Source of the DNA: Phyto melanocephala
Taxonomy: Eukaryota; Arthropoda; Insecta; Diptera; Rhinophoridae
Direction: 5' to 3'
Assembly: GCA_941918925.1 (NCBI GenBank)
Contig: OW799237.1
Coordinates: 71,107,626-71,171,625, forward strand
DNA: 64,000 nucleotides
Shown here: positions 34,396-46,160 of the stretch, piece after piece
Layout of the letters: each line of letters starts with the position of its first letter
Position numbering within the stretch: the first letter of the stretch is position 1
Position numbers and translations under genes: made by a program
Notes under the pieces: model-generated
What the model saw: the letters and a program-made list of their open reading frames with translations, nothing else
The model's database searches: none
Told to the model about the DNA's origin: nothing

Positions 34396-35925
34396 AAAAA
34401 AATGGTGTGGGTACATTCCTTTTTTCATTCCGTTTGTAACACATCGAAATATCTATTTAAAACCCTATAAAGTGTATGTATTCTGAATCGGGGTTTCATT
34501 TTATGATGATCTAGCTATGTCCATCCGACTGTCCGTCTGTTGAAAGCACGATAGAGGTCGCACCGAAAAAGCTAGAATATTTCTTATACACAAGGTTTGT
34601 TAGGAAGAGAGTTATAGCTTGTAATGCAAGAGTATGTTAAAAAAAATCATGTCTTCCAACATCGAATAAGGTGCAATTGTGTCCAAACGCATTAACGTAG
34701 AGCCATGAAACTTCGAATATATATTTCCTGAGTAAAAACAATATTTTACTCCGAAACTTGCCAAAATCTATGGATAAGGAAAGGAGTTTTAGACCAAAAT
34801 ATTCGAAAATATTTACTGCACGGTGTATTTTTCGCTATATTTAAAACTTAAAACGTAAAATAACTGACAAAATTAGATGTATGATTCTGAAATTTTGCAA
34901 ACATTGCTTTTTGGTCAAAAGCTTTGTTTTAACATAAAAAAAGTGTTACACGCTCACTTTTTACGTAATTTACTGTTAATGAAATTTAGAAGATCATAAA
35001 ACCGACAAAGTTTGTGGTATGATGATGAAATATAGTACATGACATTGAATTGGAAGCATACCTCCCATATAACGCTTTATCTTAAAATAATATAATTTCT
35101 CCGAGGACAAAGTTGTGGAAAAGTAAAGGACTATATTGAAATATCTATGTTGAATTTATATGCAGAAACTATAAACGCCCACTTTTATTAAAAGACTAAA
35201 GGCCTAACTATATTATGCTTTTGCTGGTTTAAGCTAATGTCAAAAACCAACGAAAAGTCTGTCAAATGCTTAAGCAAATTTTTGAAGACTTGTCGGTGGA
35301 TATATTGTACTTTTTAAACTTAAATACTTACTATGATTAGTTGCAAATATTTGTACCTTTGCAAAAGCTGTTTAATTTCTGTATATCCTAAATATATTGA
35401 TATTGTCACAAAATTATTATTTAATGTGTAAAATTTAAAAATATTTTACTATAAACTATTAAATTTATACATTTTTTCACTAATTTAAAAAAACAAATGA
35501 CAACATTAATAAAAAAAGTGCTAAATAATGCAACAGTGTGTACATATCAAATGAAAATCTATTTTCGTAAGCAAAATACGATCAGATTCGCAGTTTGCTT
35601 AAGCAAATGACACTTGACGAAACTTGACGAAAAGTTTCTTAAGTACAATATAGTTGCATACATTTAATTTTGTGTATCCGCACATTTGCTTAAGCCAGCA
35701 AAAGCATAATATAGTTAGGCCTTAAAGTTACGAAAATATTCTGCTAGCAAATCGCAGTTATACAAAGAAAGTGATATATAATTTAGTATAAAGATATTAT
35801 TCTATTGCAATTACTGTTAATAACAAAACAATAAACTCTATGCTATAAAAGGTACGTAAAATTGGTGGTGGGTATAAAAATTCGGCACAGCCAAATATAG
35901 TTCTCTTACTTGTTTTATTTTAACG
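34396..35925 (+). repeat. MM repeat, type B, long, carrying a MITE
   Basis: Left end ACCAAAAAAATGGTGTGGGT; core CCCTATAAAGTGTATGT with GACTGTCCGTCTG; interior shared with the copy at 41435-43785; right end ATTCGGCACAGCCAAATATA, then CTTACTTGTTTT. Without its insert it is about 1.0 kb, with no A/T-only tract, unlike type A. Confidence 0.88.
35200..35722. mobile_element. Harbinger-like MITE, TSD TAA
   Basis: Long inverted ends beginning AGGCCTAACTATATTATGC (about 35 bp, near-perfect, continuing TTTTGCTGGTTTAAGC). TAA at 35197-35199 and 35723-35725. Related MM type-B copies at 42317-42330 and 60206-60222 show the uninterrupted target. Confidence 0.88.
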
Positions 35926-36239
35926 TCATCAGTAATCCTTTGAAGTGACCAGCAATATTTTTAAATCATTTTTGTTTAATTTTTTCCTTCAAAACTTTCC
36001 TCCATTATAATTATTGCTGGGGAAAACATTTGCCTTTCCCATCGCTGTATTGGCCTAGGTTATCTTGGAACAGGTCTAAATGTGGATGCAGTTCATTTCA
36101 TCATAAGCAATTTAACCATGACGTGTTCTTAACTTCTGTGACTGCCAAGAAATGTATTACATATTTAGCTTTTGTATGGACGTTTTCAAATTGAACTAAA
36201 CTTCATCACAAAAGTTTTATATCTCGCAATATTACGAAG
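35926..36239. other. No gene seen
   Basis: AT-rich sequence between the MM copy and the transposase relic; it may include the 5' part of that relic in unreadable condition. Confidence 0.3.
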
Positions 36240-37040
36240 ACGAGGTCTAATGACAATATAAACTTTTTATCAGATATAAGTACGATAAAGTGCACCTAAT
36301 GTGTCAACCTTTAACATGGTTAACAAATTGAAAAAAAACTGGGTCGAATGTGGATTCTCTGCATCAACGTACCTGATCTCTTGAAAACATTCCTATTGCA
36401 AATGAGAGTGTCGCCATAAACTTGGAAACATTGTCAGACCATTGATTTTCGTATTTCGTTCAATGAGTAATGGAGCAAAGTTAAGTCAATTACAATTTTT
36501 CGAAAAAAGTAATTTTCTCAGTTAAAGCGCATTTCCATCTTAATGGCTTCGTGAATACACAAAATGAGGGGTCAGCAAATCCTCATGCAATCCTTGAGAA
36601 ACAAATTTACCCACAACGTGCAACTATCTGGTGCAGTTTTTGTTCAGTCGGAGTTATTGAGTCTCACCTTTTTGAATATGAGGCCGATATTGCAGTGACT
36701 GTAAAATTGCACAACTTGATAATGGAGTTCTTATGTTTTCAAATAGACGGCATTAATCTGGAACACATGTGATTTCAGCAAGACAGCGCCACCTTTCACG
36801 TCGCTCATTAAAAAAAACCATTTATGGCAGAAAGTTTTCCAGAACAAGATGTCGTAAGAAATTCTGATGTCAACTAGCACCAAGATCATGTGATTTACTG
36901 CCATACGATTCCTTTCTTATGGGTGTTGCGAAATCCCGGGCTGATGTAAGTCCGAGATATAATGCATCATCGTTGAAATACAGCTGTGAAAAAATCAAAT
37001 TTAAAAGAGTAATGACCTGTCATTACAGCCGTGAGCGCCA
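36240..37040 (+). pseudogene. Tc1/mariner-like transposase relic
   Basis: Plus-strand patches across frames: AHFHLNGFVNTQNE, GSANPHAILEKQIYPQRATI, MEFLCFQIDGINLEHM, FQQDSATFHVAH (second catalytic Asp region) and FPEQDVVRNSDVN. Upstream, ENIPIANESVAINLETL may be the linker. Many stops and frameshifts. It belongs to the same broad superfamily as the other relics but a different lineage from 38205-39047 (HAILEKQIYPQ versus EALQELPMHPE). No terminal repeats located. Confidence 0.85.
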
Positions 37041-37688
37041 TATAAGGGATAGTTTATTCCTTATCTAATCGAAACATTTCTTCTTTACAATATCGCAAAA
37101 ATCTCAACTATCTTAAAAAGAGTTTATATTTAAAAATGAAGAAGTGCATGGTTACTGAGACCCATTTAAAAATGAGTCTTAATATGTTTTTAAAATTAAA
37201 AAATTCTCCGAATTTTTGTTTTGTTTAAAAATATATCGATAAATGTATAAAATATATTATCCCAATAATAATTGGAATATTTTATTTCTTTTAAACTGTT
37301 CTTTAATTTCATAATTATTTGTTGAACATAAAAAATCTTTGATAAAAAGATTATGTTTGAGAAAACAAGTTATTTTAGTGTTTTTTTTTTAATTTAATGG
37401 GAATATGACAGTAACTAAGTATAATTGTGAAATAAGTCTAAATAGTTCTGTTTCAATTCTAATTTTATATTTAAAAAAAAAATTTAAGCTTTTGCACTGT
37501 TCTACTTAAGAAATGGTTATGAAAATTGGTTATGAATTTTACAGCAATTTTCTAAATAAAATCTTTGTCTTAATAGAATTTTTAAGGAAACCGTTCGTAA
37601 AAAAGTTTTTTAAAAATTTCTAAATTTTCACATAATACTTCATACTTCTTTCATTAATGCGTAATTTTTTTTATTTTTGAAATCGCAG
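37041..37688. other. No gene seen; intron leading to an acceptor
   Basis: AT-rich. It ends in a pyrimidine-rich stretch and the acceptor AATCGCAG at 37681-37688. Confidence 0.4.
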
Positions 37689-37871
37689 GTATTTTGTTTA
37701 CAACTTCTGGCGTTAAGGTTTTAATTTAAATTTAATCAAAATTAGTTGCATGAAAATGGATACAAATTCAGTGAGTCCTTTGCCCGATGCTCCATTGGCC
37801 CTAATGGAAAATGAAAAAACACCACCTGGTACACCCTCAACTAATGATATGCCACCACCGCCTGATGAAAA
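37689..37871 (+). CDS. Candidate coding exon with start codon (unidentified gene)
   Basis: Acceptor CGCAG at 37688; ATG at 37750, with a second in-frame ATG at 37756. It reads MKMDTNSVSPLPDAPLALME, then NEKTPPGTPSTNDMPPPPDE, and two bases of the next codon before GTAAGT at 37872 (phase 2). The Pro/Ser/Thr-rich, ordered codon use stands out from the AT-rich surroundings, and the donor is strong. It is probably the N-terminal, disordered end of a larger protein whose other exons are outside the window. I do not recognise it. A weak guess from fly gene order next to glutaminase is cytochrome b561 (nemy). Confidence 0.6.
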
Positions 37872-38204
37872 GTAAGTAAAAACTATGTAATCTAGCTAAT
37901 GTCTATAGAATTATTTTTACTTCAGATTCATTCATAAAAATTATAAGCATTTATTCAATTTCCTTTCTGATTTGATTCCCTGTAGTGGTTGTTTAACCTA
38001 AATGACATTTTATTGTTCATAGAGTATGTCTGATGAATTTTCTACTTGCTGTGGCAAATTAACATTTCTTTAATTTTTAAAATAAATAAATTGTAAAATC
38101 GCTTTAAAATGATTAAAAAACCATGTGTGCATGATTTATCATAGTGTTGCCGTTGTCTTAAACGCCCTTCCTACAGAAAATGTATGGCAAATTTGTTTTA
38201 AATA
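37872..38204. other. Intron; no gene seen
   Basis: AT-rich sequence after the donor at 37872, up to the TA target of the transposon relic at 38205. Confidence 0.5.
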
Positions 38205-39047
38205 CAGGGTGATGTTTTAAGAACTATAGGAAAGTTAAAAAAAAAATCACATAAAATTCAGAAATATGCATGAAATCTTTATTTGAATCGTAAATAAAAT
38301 TTAATGTTTAAAGATTATTTTATGCAAATGTTGCTCGTGACTGCGCTTTGAATGGTCCATCCACTTAGTCCAATTTTGGCATACTCTTTCCAACATTTCG
38401 GCCGGTATCTCATGAATAAATGCTTTAATGTTGTCTTTCAATGCGTCAATTGAAGCGGGCATGTGTGTATAGACATGAGCTTTAACATAGCCCCACAAAA
38501 AATAGTCTAAAGGCGTTAAATCGCACGATATAGGCAGCCAATTGACCAGTCTCGAACGTGAAATAAAATGTTCACCGAACTCGCCTCTCAATAAGTTTAT
38601 TGTTGCATTAGTTGGATATCATCTCACGGTAGCGCTCACGTTACGATTCGCATCATCTTTGAAGAAGTACGGTCCAATGATGCCACCAGCCCATAAACCG
38701 CGCCAAACTGTGACTTTTTCTGGATGCATTGGTAGCTCTTGCAATGCTTCTGGCTGATATTCACTCCAAAATCGACAATTCTGCTTATTAACGTACCCAA
38801 TGAGCCAAAAATGAGCTTCGTCGCTGAACACAATTTTTCGATAAGAAGCGCGCGATGAACTTTCTTAACAGAGCACGCATTTTGATAATAAAATTCAATA
38901 ATTTGCAAGCGTTGTTAGTTTGTAAGACGATTCATGGTTTAATTTTAGACCAAACTGAAGATGTTTGACAGTGAAACAAAACACGAAACTTGCGTCAGCT
39001 GTTTAAGCCAGTGTTGTCAAAAAGATAATAACTAAAAAATCACCCTT
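38205..39047 (-). pseudogene. Internally deleted Tc1/mariner-like element
   Basis: TA-flanked element with ends CAGGGTGAT and ATCACCCTT. Minus strand reads MNRLTNQQRLQIIEFYYQNA and CSVKKVHRAL (HTH start, ATG near 38935), then jumps to KIVFSDEAHFWLIGYVNKQN, QPEALQELPMHPEKVTVW and ERYREMISN, then jumps again to RGEFGEHFISR and CDLTPLDYFLWGYVKAHVY, ending KIIFKH. Two internal deletions remove the linker and the WFQQDGATCHT segment with the second catalytic Asp. The rest is well preserved, so the deletions are fairly recent and the copy is non-autonomous at best. Confidence 0.93.
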
Positions 39048-39715
39048 TAAATAATTTCTCAGAGAATTTTTTTTGAATTAACATTTACTGCCGTACTGAA
39101 AAAACAAATTTATTATGTTTAATTTTCATTTAATTTTCAAATACATTAATTTTTTTTTAAATTTGTCTTATTTTTTTTAAATTTGTTTTGTCACTGTGTC
39201 ATCACTATATAGATAGATGATGCCTCTTCTAATCTGTAATTTTTAAAGCATTTTTAACGATTTGTTTGTTTAAGTTTTTTATTTTATTAAAATGTTGTTT
39301 TGATGTTGATAAAAATTTGCACCTAAATTGCAGTAAAAATCTTATCAAAGTTTTCTTTTTTTTTTAATTTTTGTGTACATATCAGAGACTACGTGCATAT
39401 ACATACGTACATATATATGTACATACGTACGTAAGATAATTTCAGTGATTTATAAGATAATATAAAAAATAACAAAGTATCCGTTTAAATTGGATAAACA
39501 TATTTAGGGTGAAAATAAAATATATTCCAAGTGCATTTTTCCTGTTACTATGAGGCTTTATTAGTAGTTTCAACAAAATTAAAATTTACTCTAAATGAAA
39601 ATTATCAATGCAATTTGAATATTTTTATTTAGTGCTTCTCTGATGCAAAATGAAAATTGACTAAAAAATGTTTAAAGTATTTTTTTTTAATATTTAAAGA
39701 AATTTACAGCAAAAA
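39048..39715. other. No gene seen
   Basis: AT-rich, with a short ACATACGTAC microsatellite near 39400. Probably intron of the gene starting at 37.7 kb. Confidence 0.4.
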
Positions 39716-40630
39716 AACAAGTAACAGTGCCGTGCCGAATCTGATAATACCCTTCACCATAGTGTACATGTGTAGGTATAATCCCACATCGTAGCTTAAC
39801 CTATATTTCATGTTATACGCCGTTTTTCATTATTATTTGCGACGTCATCCTAGATTTTGAATTTTTACGTAGATAACTGTATTCAACTAGTCAAGCCCTT
39901 TAATTTGATACCCATATTGATGGGGTTTAAAAATTTTATCCGCCATTTTGTTTTAGACGCCATCTTGGATTTTTTAAATAATTTACTGTTTTCTACTAGT
40001 CAAGCCCTTTAATTTGATACCAATATTAAGGGTGTTCAAGAAGTTACATTTTAAAGTACCAGATTTGACCCATATATAAATTTTTTGTCCGCCATTTTGT
40101 AGTGGCGGCTAACATGAATTTTAATTTTTTATAGTACTTTTATTGCGCTAGTCAAGTCCTTTCAGTTAATACCAATATTGACTCGTTTTGGAATATATAT
40201 TTAAAAAAAATTTGCCTACAACTTTACCGATTATAGTCCGCTTTATCCAAAATTGTTTACGAATATCTCTAGAGGCATATTATATCTACAAATAGTAGCA
40301 AAGGTACCCAAATTTTATTCTATTGCTGAAAATTTTTAATTTTGGTGGTAAAAATATGGGAAAAAACAGAGGCAGTCGTGTTTATTTGTTCATATCTCAA
40401 CAAGTTATGGGGCGATTGTGCTAAATTTCAAAAGCGATTCATATCCGGATATTTCCAAAAGATTTATACCATACTCAGATCTGATGATCATATAGCTGCT
40501 TCTTAAAGTTGATTTCAACCAACACACGGACAGACGGTCAGGGCTTAATCGACTCCTCTATACATAGAAGTTACAAACGGAATGACAAAGCCATATATAC
40601 CTTTGTGCACCACAGGTGAAGGGTATAAAG
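39716..40630 (-). repeat. MM repeat, type D, full length
   Basis: Starts AACAAGTAACAGTGCCGTGC and ends GTGCACCACAGGTGAAGGG. The interior has two to three copies of CAAGCCCTTTAATTTGATAC with CGCCATTTTGT, then TGGTGGTAAAAATATGGG, the GCTCATATCTC-like segment, and ACACACGGACAGACGG. It is the reference for the fragments at 3885 and 56591. Confidence 0.88.
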
Positions 40631-41434
40631 AGGTTGCAGAATAATACGTTTTATAAACCAGATGTCTTTTAATGTTAATATATATCTTTGTTAGTTTACC
40701 AGATATAAGAATACCAAATTTACTCATTTGTCGCCCTTAACGTCCGCATCACAAAAATACTTTCACTCGATGAGGAATCAGTCAGATAGAACGCACCATA
40801 TGTGTAGATATAGGTCGTTTTCTATCTGTGTGCTAACTTCTGCTTAGTTTCGTTTAGCCGTTTTTGTGTGTTTAAGTAACCGAGACCCAAATATTTAAAC
40901 GTTCACAGTTATTATATTAGTAGGATAATTAATAATAATTTTAAAACAAAGTGGCAACTTTAATTTCACAGTTGTCAATATGATCACTAACAAAGGATAT
41001 TCAATATAATAGTTGATCTATTATTTTCCTTTGCTGGATTGATAGCTGGATTGTTAAAAGTTATTTAGGTTTTTATAGATTGCTTCTTCCTGCAAAAGTT
41101 AAAAAAAAACAGAATAAAAAGCCATGTTGCCTTGATCACTACTTTAGAATTGCTTTCGATAATAGAAAGCAAACTAGGTTAATACATAGGCTACCTTTCC
41201 TAGCGATACCTACTCAGATGAAGTCACGGGCACACGCTAGTATTAAATAAAATTATTATAAATTTTTTAAATAACATTGACATAACTTAAAGGTGCATGA
41301 ATGCATGAATCACATCAAACTGATAAATATGACTAGAGTTTGTAATGTTGATTAACGCAGTGTCTGATCTTTAATAAAATATTTTGTTGTTCATATAAAT
41401 GATCTGGAAGTTAGATTATTATGAAAAGACAACT
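40631..41434. other. No gene seen
   Basis: A GACGGACA-free AT-rich spacer. CACACGCTAGTATT near 41230 is reminiscent of a rolling-circle 3' end, but no hairpin or matching 5' end was found. Confidence 0.35.
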
Positions 41435-41448
41435 AAACTAAATAAGTA

Positions 41449-42139
41449 CACGCAAAGAAAAACCATGGTTACGACATGATCACGACGGTCATATTATAGT
41501 TTCTAAAACAACATTTTGTTGTCAAAAACAAGTAATAGTTATTTTTGTTTCATTTCGTCATATATTCTGTCACAATAATCAAGCATTTGTTAGAACTGCA
41601 TCATTTAATGATTACTTTTCGTAAAAATTTCAAAATGGTTATCATTTAAAAATAGTATGATTTAAAAAAATGAATGCGACAAAAATAACATTATATTCAA
41701 AAGCATTAAAAATTACAAATAATCATTAAATAATAGGTGAGACAACAGTATGATTACAAATTAATCAGGCTATGATTTTTTTTAATAATAATTTGATTTC
41801 AACTGTTCTTCTTCTTGCTGAATAAATTTTTATTACTTTAAAAGTTTGAGATGTCCAAAAAATTAACAAAAATTTTGAAAAATTTAAATAAAAATTGTAA
41901 TTAAATTGGTAAGTACAATCAATATGTGTATGTTACAGCAAAAGACAAAAATTTGCTGTAAAAAAGCAAAGATTGTCGATTTCAATTGTAGTCATACATA
42001 TGATTATTGAATGATACTTTAATTAAACATAATAATGATAACTGGTAACCATTATATGTTTTAAAGATAATCATACAATTCAACCATAGTATGTTGCTCT
42101 TCGATTATGGTTACCACAACCATATTTTTTCTTTGCGTG
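41449..42139. mobile_element. Tc1-type MITE, TSD TA
   Basis: Ends CACGCAAAGAAAAA and TTTTTTCTTTGCGTG, with TA at 41447-41448 and 42140-42141. Subterminal CATGGTTACGA and its inverse-like TTATGGTTACCACAACCAT. The target is the AAGTAAGAGC end of an MM repeat. Confidence 0.85.
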
Positions 42140-42484
42140 TAAGAGCACTATATTCGGCTGTGCCGAATTTTAGATACCCACCACTAATTTTGTGTACTTA
42201 AATAGCTCAAAATTTATTATTTTGTTACTAACTGTAATTGCTATGGAATAATCTCTTTATACTAAAATATGTATCACTTTCTTTGTATAACTTCGATTTG
42301 CTAGTAAAATATTTTCGTAAATTTAGTCTTGCAATGAAAGTGGATGTTAAAGTAGGCGTTTCAATATAGTTTCTGCTAATAAATAAAACTGAGATATTTT
42401 AATATAGAGTCTTTTATTCTTTCAAAATCTTTATTCATAGAAAATAGATGAATTTGAGATAAACCGTTATATGGGAGGTGGGAG

Positions 42485-43223
42485 TAGGGATGGACAATAA
42501 ACATCGATGTTTTAAAAACACTCGATGTATTGTGTCGAAACATCGATATAATCCGATGTTTTTTTTGCTCCTAAACAATCGGAAAACATCGATGTTTTCT
42601 TTCGATGCATCGAAATGACAAATTGTATATACATATGTATACATATTGATATAAGATACATATCTAGATGTGTTGGCATGACTCAAGTTTTTATATGTAA
42701 ACGTGGTTAATATTATGCGAACAACTGGTGAATAAGTTCGGGTCTGGCATCTTTACTCCCAACAGACAGCTTGATGACCAAGCGTAATTAAAACAATTAA
42801 GAGCGTTATATTCGGCCGTGCCGAATCACGGACAGACTGACAGAGCTTAATCGACTCCCCTATTCATAAGCTTTCAGAAAATATATACTTTATGGGGTCG
42901 GAAATGAAAATTGTAGAAATTTCACACGGAATGACAAGCCTATATATACCCTTTTTCACTGTGTGAAGGGTATAATTAAAGCTAACAAATTGTGCACAAG
43001 TTCAACAAAGGAAAATATTTTACTATATGTTTCTAAACAGTATTAAAAAAAAGTATTCGGAGATGTAAAAAATACTTAAAATTTTTCGAAAATATAATAA
43101 TAATAAAAAATAAAAAAACAATCGATCTATAAAAAATATGAAATATCGATGCAAGATCGATGTATGTTTGCGATGCATCGCGTCGAAAAAAACATCGATG
43201 TTTTTTTACAGTGTCCATCCCTA
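42485..43223. mobile_element. hAT-type MITE, TSD GGTGGGAG
   Basis: Ends TAGGGATGGACA and TGTCCATCCCTA. Exact duplication GGTGGGAG at 42477-42484 and 43224-43231. Many ATCGATGTTTT motifs in the subterminal regions, parallel to the ATATCGATAT-rich hAT MITE at 28926-30225. It carries an MM fragment. Confidence 0.9.
42791..42975 (-). repeat. MM repeat, type A, internally deleted, in a hAT MITE
   Basis: Both terminal hairpins kept: ATTCGGCCGTGCCGAATC joins directly to ACGGACAGACTGACAG, then the core and GTGTGAAGGGTATAA. About 500 bp of interior are missing. Confidence 0.9.
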
Positions 43224-43785
43224 GGTGGGAGTGTAACATTTTTTTTATGTTAGAACCAAACCTTTGACCAAAAAGCAATGTTTGCAAAATTTCGGAATCA
43301 TACATCTAATATTGTCAGTTTTATTATATTTAAAATTTTTAATATACCGAAAAATACACTGTGCGGTATAAATTTTCATACATTTTCCTTTCCTAATGCA
43401 TATATTGAAGCAATTTTTAGGGAAAAATATTTTTTTACTCAGAAAAGATATATGTTCAAAGTTTCATGGCTCTACGTAAATGGGTTTGGACACAATTGCA
43501 TTTTATTCGATGTTGGAAGGACATGATTTTTTTTAACATACTCTTCCATTACGAGCTATAAATCTCTTCCTAATATTCCGATTTAGCCCATTTTCTGGCA
43601 AATTTTGAGCCCCCTAGCTTTTTTGGTTTGACCTCTTTTGTGCTTTCAACAGATGGACAGACGGACGGACATAGCTAGATCGTCATAAAATGAAGAATAT
43701 ATATCCTTTATGGGGTCTAAAATGGATATTACGATGTGTTACAAACAGAATGGCAAACCATATTTTTGGTGGCGGGTATAAAAAC

Positions 43786-44191
43786 ATTGAAGAGATGTAA
43801 GAGCGACTACAAAATCTATTCATGGTTATTTTATCACAAATACAAGAAAGAATTTAAAGAAATTTTGCCAAATAGAGAAATAGAATCATGTCTATAAAAG
43901 AAAAGTAAAACACAAAGAGAACTTAATCATGGGACTTCTGTATTTAAATTCTTAAAATGTTTAAGAAAATATATGTCCCTAAACTTTTTTCTTTTCTTAA
44001 TAAATGTAATTAAAATTCTTTATAGAATTGAACAGCTTTCGTAAACTAACGAAATATAAATTTGTAAGTTATAAGTTAAAAATACCAAACAATTATATAT
44101 ATATTAATACATATTTGTTGTAAATATTATCAAAAGTGTCGTATTGTTATAATTTTTCAAAAATTAAAAATAAATATAAAATGTTTAAGTC
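43786..44191. other. No gene seen
   Basis: AT-rich spacer between elements. Confidence 0.4.
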
Positions 44192-44567
44192 CAAGGCAAA
44201 TTCATACAGGTGAAATTATCAGCCCAGCTGATTGTGAAACATTTTGTCAAAATTGGTTGAATTCGCTTTGATCTCATTTATTAATGCAGGGATAGAAAAT
44301 GTGATTTTGGTTTCAGTATTAAACAATTAACTTGATTGTTGTTTTTTGACAATAAATGTGCTTAATTTATGTATATTTTGCTTTTGCGTCATTAATAATG
44401 TGTTTAAAAAATTTATATTCTGTTTTTAATCAAATTTTATTATGTTTAATATGTAAAAACAACTTTTCCATCCCTGATATACGAATTGGCCTTGACATAA
44501 AACATCCCATGAAAAGTTGCTTTGTTGTATCAATTCGCCGTTGCATATACCTTATGGATATGCCTTG
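44192..44567 (-). mobile_element. 376-bp MITE with 8-bp TSD TTTAAGTC
   Basis: Same family as 16534-16917, inverted. Ends CAAGGCAAATTCATACAGG and (inverse) CAAGGCATATCC. Duplication TTTAAGTC at 44184-44191 and 44568-44575. An open stretch of about 100 codons across it is incidental. Confidence 0.85.
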
Positions 44568-45379
44568 TTTAAGTCTTTTTAAAATTTTGAAAAATTATAA
44601 TATTATGACAACACGTCATTTAGGACTCCTTGTGAATTCACCAATCATATTAAAAAAAAAAATAAATTAAAAAAAAAAATAATTGAAAATAAAAAACTTG
44701 AAATATAATAGATGTAACACTTCTTAAATGAAAATTCAATCATTGCTTTTCTTACACATATAAACTTATGTTTGTGTCACATTTCCCCTGCTTCATAAGT
44801 TATACAACTAATCAGATTTTCTTAAACCTTTCACCTTAATATAGGCTTAATACAAAATCTCACATAAACACATGTACCAATAATAACCACACAATAGCTA
44901 ACATTAAAATATCATTTCCGGTTTGGTGTGTTGAATTTTTTTCAAAGCCATTTCGTTGTATGAGTATAGGAGTAAGTATTGGAGCGAAGAGGTATTGCGG
45001 TTTAGTGTTGTTTAGTGTTAAAAATGTACCCCTATAATACTTTCAGTTGTTAAAACTGGGGACCCGATGAAATTAAAAAAAAATATTAAAAGAAAAAAAA
45101 AATTACTTTTGTCAATAACATTAAAAAGAAATTTTATATTTTTTGATTTTCTATAAAATATTTTTAAGGGAATATGTATGTAGTCATCCAAAACTTGTCC
45201 TTGGTGCAACAAATTATTATTTTTTTAATAAAATTAGCTCAGATCAGATATTATCTTTTTTAAATCATTCATTTTCAACTGTCGTTTTGGTCAAAATAGA
45301 CAGCGAAAAAATCATTAAGACTTTAAATAAATTTAATTTGAACATTTCAGAAAAATAGTAAAAGATCTAAGGGTCACCG
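44568..45379. other. No gene seen
   Basis: AT-rich; no supported gene. Short open stretches are low-complexity. Confidence 0.35.
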
Positions 45380-46160
45380 TCACTTTGTTTCAAAAGCTAT
45401 TAAAAAGTATAAGACGACTTGAACATTGAAAAAAGAAAACCTGAAAGAAGAAAGGCTGTAAGAGATATTGGTAAGGCAAAAGAAGTCGAACAACTCTTTA
45501 GAAGAGTACCCAACACCTTTATCAGAAATGTTCCCCGTTAATTTAAATGCTCTGATTTTTTTATGCGCAGAGCCAAAGCGTATAATGTTGTGTTGAAGTC
45601 TTATAAAGTCCATAAAGATTCAGATTGTGATAAAGAATTTGGAAACAAAACAACGAGAATGAAAAATTAAGGTCAAACTGTATAAAAACATACCTGTTGT
45701 GAATGATGAAATCTATGTACTGGGAGACTTTTTACAACTCCGCGTTAAGATTTCTATGTGGCTAATGGACGAGGGAATATTCAAGAACAGTGCCGGATAG
45801 AAAAACTAACGAAAATTCCCTAAAAGTTTTTTGTGTGGCAAGCCATTTGCAGTTCTGGCAAAAGAAATTATTTATTTGTAACATAAGGCACGATAAACAT
45901 CAAACACAATAAATATATATTAAGAAGTATAGAGTGCCTTAAAATTCTTTTAGCCCGATTTGGCATCATGCCTCTATAGAAAAAAGGCCCTTGAGTGGTA
46001 TTCACACAATAATGTAAATTTTGTAGAGCTAAAGACAAATCCCCTCCAACTGTGGAGAGGCATTAGGCTCTTGTAAGAAAAGAAAATCAAAGGAAAGGTA
46101 TTCCAGGACATGTCCGATTTAAGGTATAAGTGAACGACCTTTTTCAACGGTAGCAAGTGT
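45380..46160 (+). pseudogene. Tc1/pogo-type DDE transposase relic
   Basis: Plus-strand patches: AKAYNVVLKSYKVHKDSDCD, NDEIYVLGDFLQLRVKI, FYVANGRGNIQEQ, KFFVWQAICSSGKRN and ALEWYSHNNVNFVELKTNP. The order and phrases (Y-V-L-x-D-F first-Asp region, K-F-x-V-W-Q-A-I-C, L-E-W-Y-x-x-N-N-V) match an insect Tc1/mariner-superfamily transposase distinct from the other relics here. Stops and frameshifts throughout. Terminal repeats not found. Confidence 0.75.

Larger units (their letters stand above)
41435..43785 (-). repeat. MM repeat, type B, host of two MITEs
   Basis: Starts near AAATAAGTA (41442), which resumes at 42140 as TAAGAGCACTATATTCGG. Type-B interior, then the second MITE, then CAGACGGACGGACATAGC and the right end TTTTTGGTGGCGGGTATAAA. 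Without inserts it is about 0.9 kb, colinear with 34396-35925. Confidence 0.88.

Noticed and set aside
41200..41240. Possible rolling-circle end CACACGCTAGTATT
   Set aside because: CTAG|T present, but no stable hairpin before it and no matching 5' end found.
44356..44670. 104-codon open frame
   Set aside because: Crosses the end of a MITE and its duplication, and its homologue at 16534-16917 is not open.
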